A stretch of 5,367 nt of DNA. It comes from Anaerolineae bacterium (lineage in GTDB: Bacteria > Chloroflexota > Anaerolineae > 4572-78 > NAK82). The translations under genes were made by a program, and so were the position numbers. Location of the stretch: NCBI GenBank assembly GCA_030598425.1, contig JAUVPY010000229.1, forward strand, positions 1 to 5,367, in the 5' to 3' direction. Shown here piece after piece: positions 5,179-5,367 of the stretch. Every line of letters starts with the position of its first letter. The first letter of the stretch is position 1. Below the pieces are notes generated by a model. That model was not told the DNA's origin. It did not search any database and worked only from the letters and a program-made list of their open reading frames with translations.

Positions 5179-5367
5179 CTACTGGGGAAACAACAGGCGC
5201 ACAAACAAGCCCACGCTCAGCGCTGTGAAGATGTTAAAAAGCCCAACCAACACCAGCAAGATGCTGGCCACCTTCTTAATACGCGGCGTGCTGGCTTTTA
5301 AGCGCAGGATGAGTGTCTCCTGCGACGTAGCCACCAGCCCGGAAACCAGCAGCATCAGTACCCCCAT
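5179..5367 (-). CDS. Probable CcdA-family membrane protein, C-terminal fragment (runs off window)
   Basis: The last 62 residues of an integral membrane protein are visible; the frame is open to the window edge, and the ATG at 5367-5365 is probably internal. Seen: a hydrophobic segment (residues 1-16), a short basic stretch LILRLKASTPRIKK (about 19-32), and a long final membrane segment, VASILLVLVGLFNIFTALS and onward (33-60). The pattern of membrane helix, basic loop with a proline, then a VASxLLVLVGL last helix is that of the C-terminal end of CcdA/DsbD-type transmembrane proteins, which carry electrons across the membrane to thiol proteins. It ends 23 bases before merR, so the two probably share a transcript. 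A role in keeping mercury-binding thiols reduced, or in mercury transport, is inference. Other polytopic families with a similar final helix (TauE/SafE-like) are possible. Confidence 0.5.
   Translation of the reverse strand: MGVLMLLVSGLVATSQETLILRLKASTPRIKKVASILLVLVGLFNIFTALSVGLFVRLLFPQ

Noticed and set aside
1..5367. A completely new defence or mobile system
   Set aside because: All full-length genes fit known metal-resistance families; no CRISPR repeats, toxin-antitoxin pair, recombinase or reverse transcriptase is seen.

Overview
The window is a heavy-metal and metalloid resistance region from a moderately GC-rich bacterium. Two cassettes face each other and converge near 2.6-2.85 kb. The left, plus-strand cassette is arsenic-type: the C-terminal two thirds of an ACR3 arsenite efflux carrier (1-698), a small thioredoxin-fold protein with a CANC centre (746-1006), an ArsR-family repressor (1078-1464) and an ArsP-type permease with a CSC motif (1528-2586). 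The right, minus-strand cassette is mercury-type. Read in its own direction it holds the tail of a probable CcdA-family membrane protein (5367-5179, cut by the window edge), a MerR-family regulator (5155-4715), an AT-rich control region with a perfect 8-3-8 dyad (4645-4663), and a full-length mercuric reductase MerA with its N-terminal metal-binding domain (4549-2855).

The left genes plausibly work together. ArsR would release DNA when trivalent arsenic binds its cysteines, ACR3 would export inorganic arsenite, the CSC permease would export a trivalent arsenical (methylarsenite in characterised ArsP proteins), and the thioredoxin-like protein may reduce or hand over the ligand. The gaps are 47, 71 and 63 bases with no clear terminator between genes, so one transcript is possible. 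Two inverted repeats, at 701-722 and 1018-1056, could tune it.

On the right, MerA reduces Hg(II) to volatile Hg(0) and the MerR-type protein probably controls the merA promoter through the dyad. No merT, merP or merC mercury importer is visible. The truncated membrane protein upstream of merR may supply thiol reduction or transport, but this is inference.

Between the converging cassettes lies a start-less reading frame on the minus strand (2830-2657) that looks like the C-terminal end of a DUF3237-family protein. It suggests that the mer cassette was joined to older sequence just downstream of merA.

The organism cannot be fixed from the sequence. The ACR3 plus thioredoxin-like plus CSC-permease set and the protein styles would suit Chloroflexota or another thermophilic or anaerobic lineage, but this is a weak impression. 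No RNA genes, CRISPR arrays, transposases or insertion-sequence ends were seen. I found no wholly new system. The least ordinary items are the cysteine layout of the MerR protein, the gene order of the arsenic cassette, the two intergenic inverted repeats and the DUF3237 remnant.
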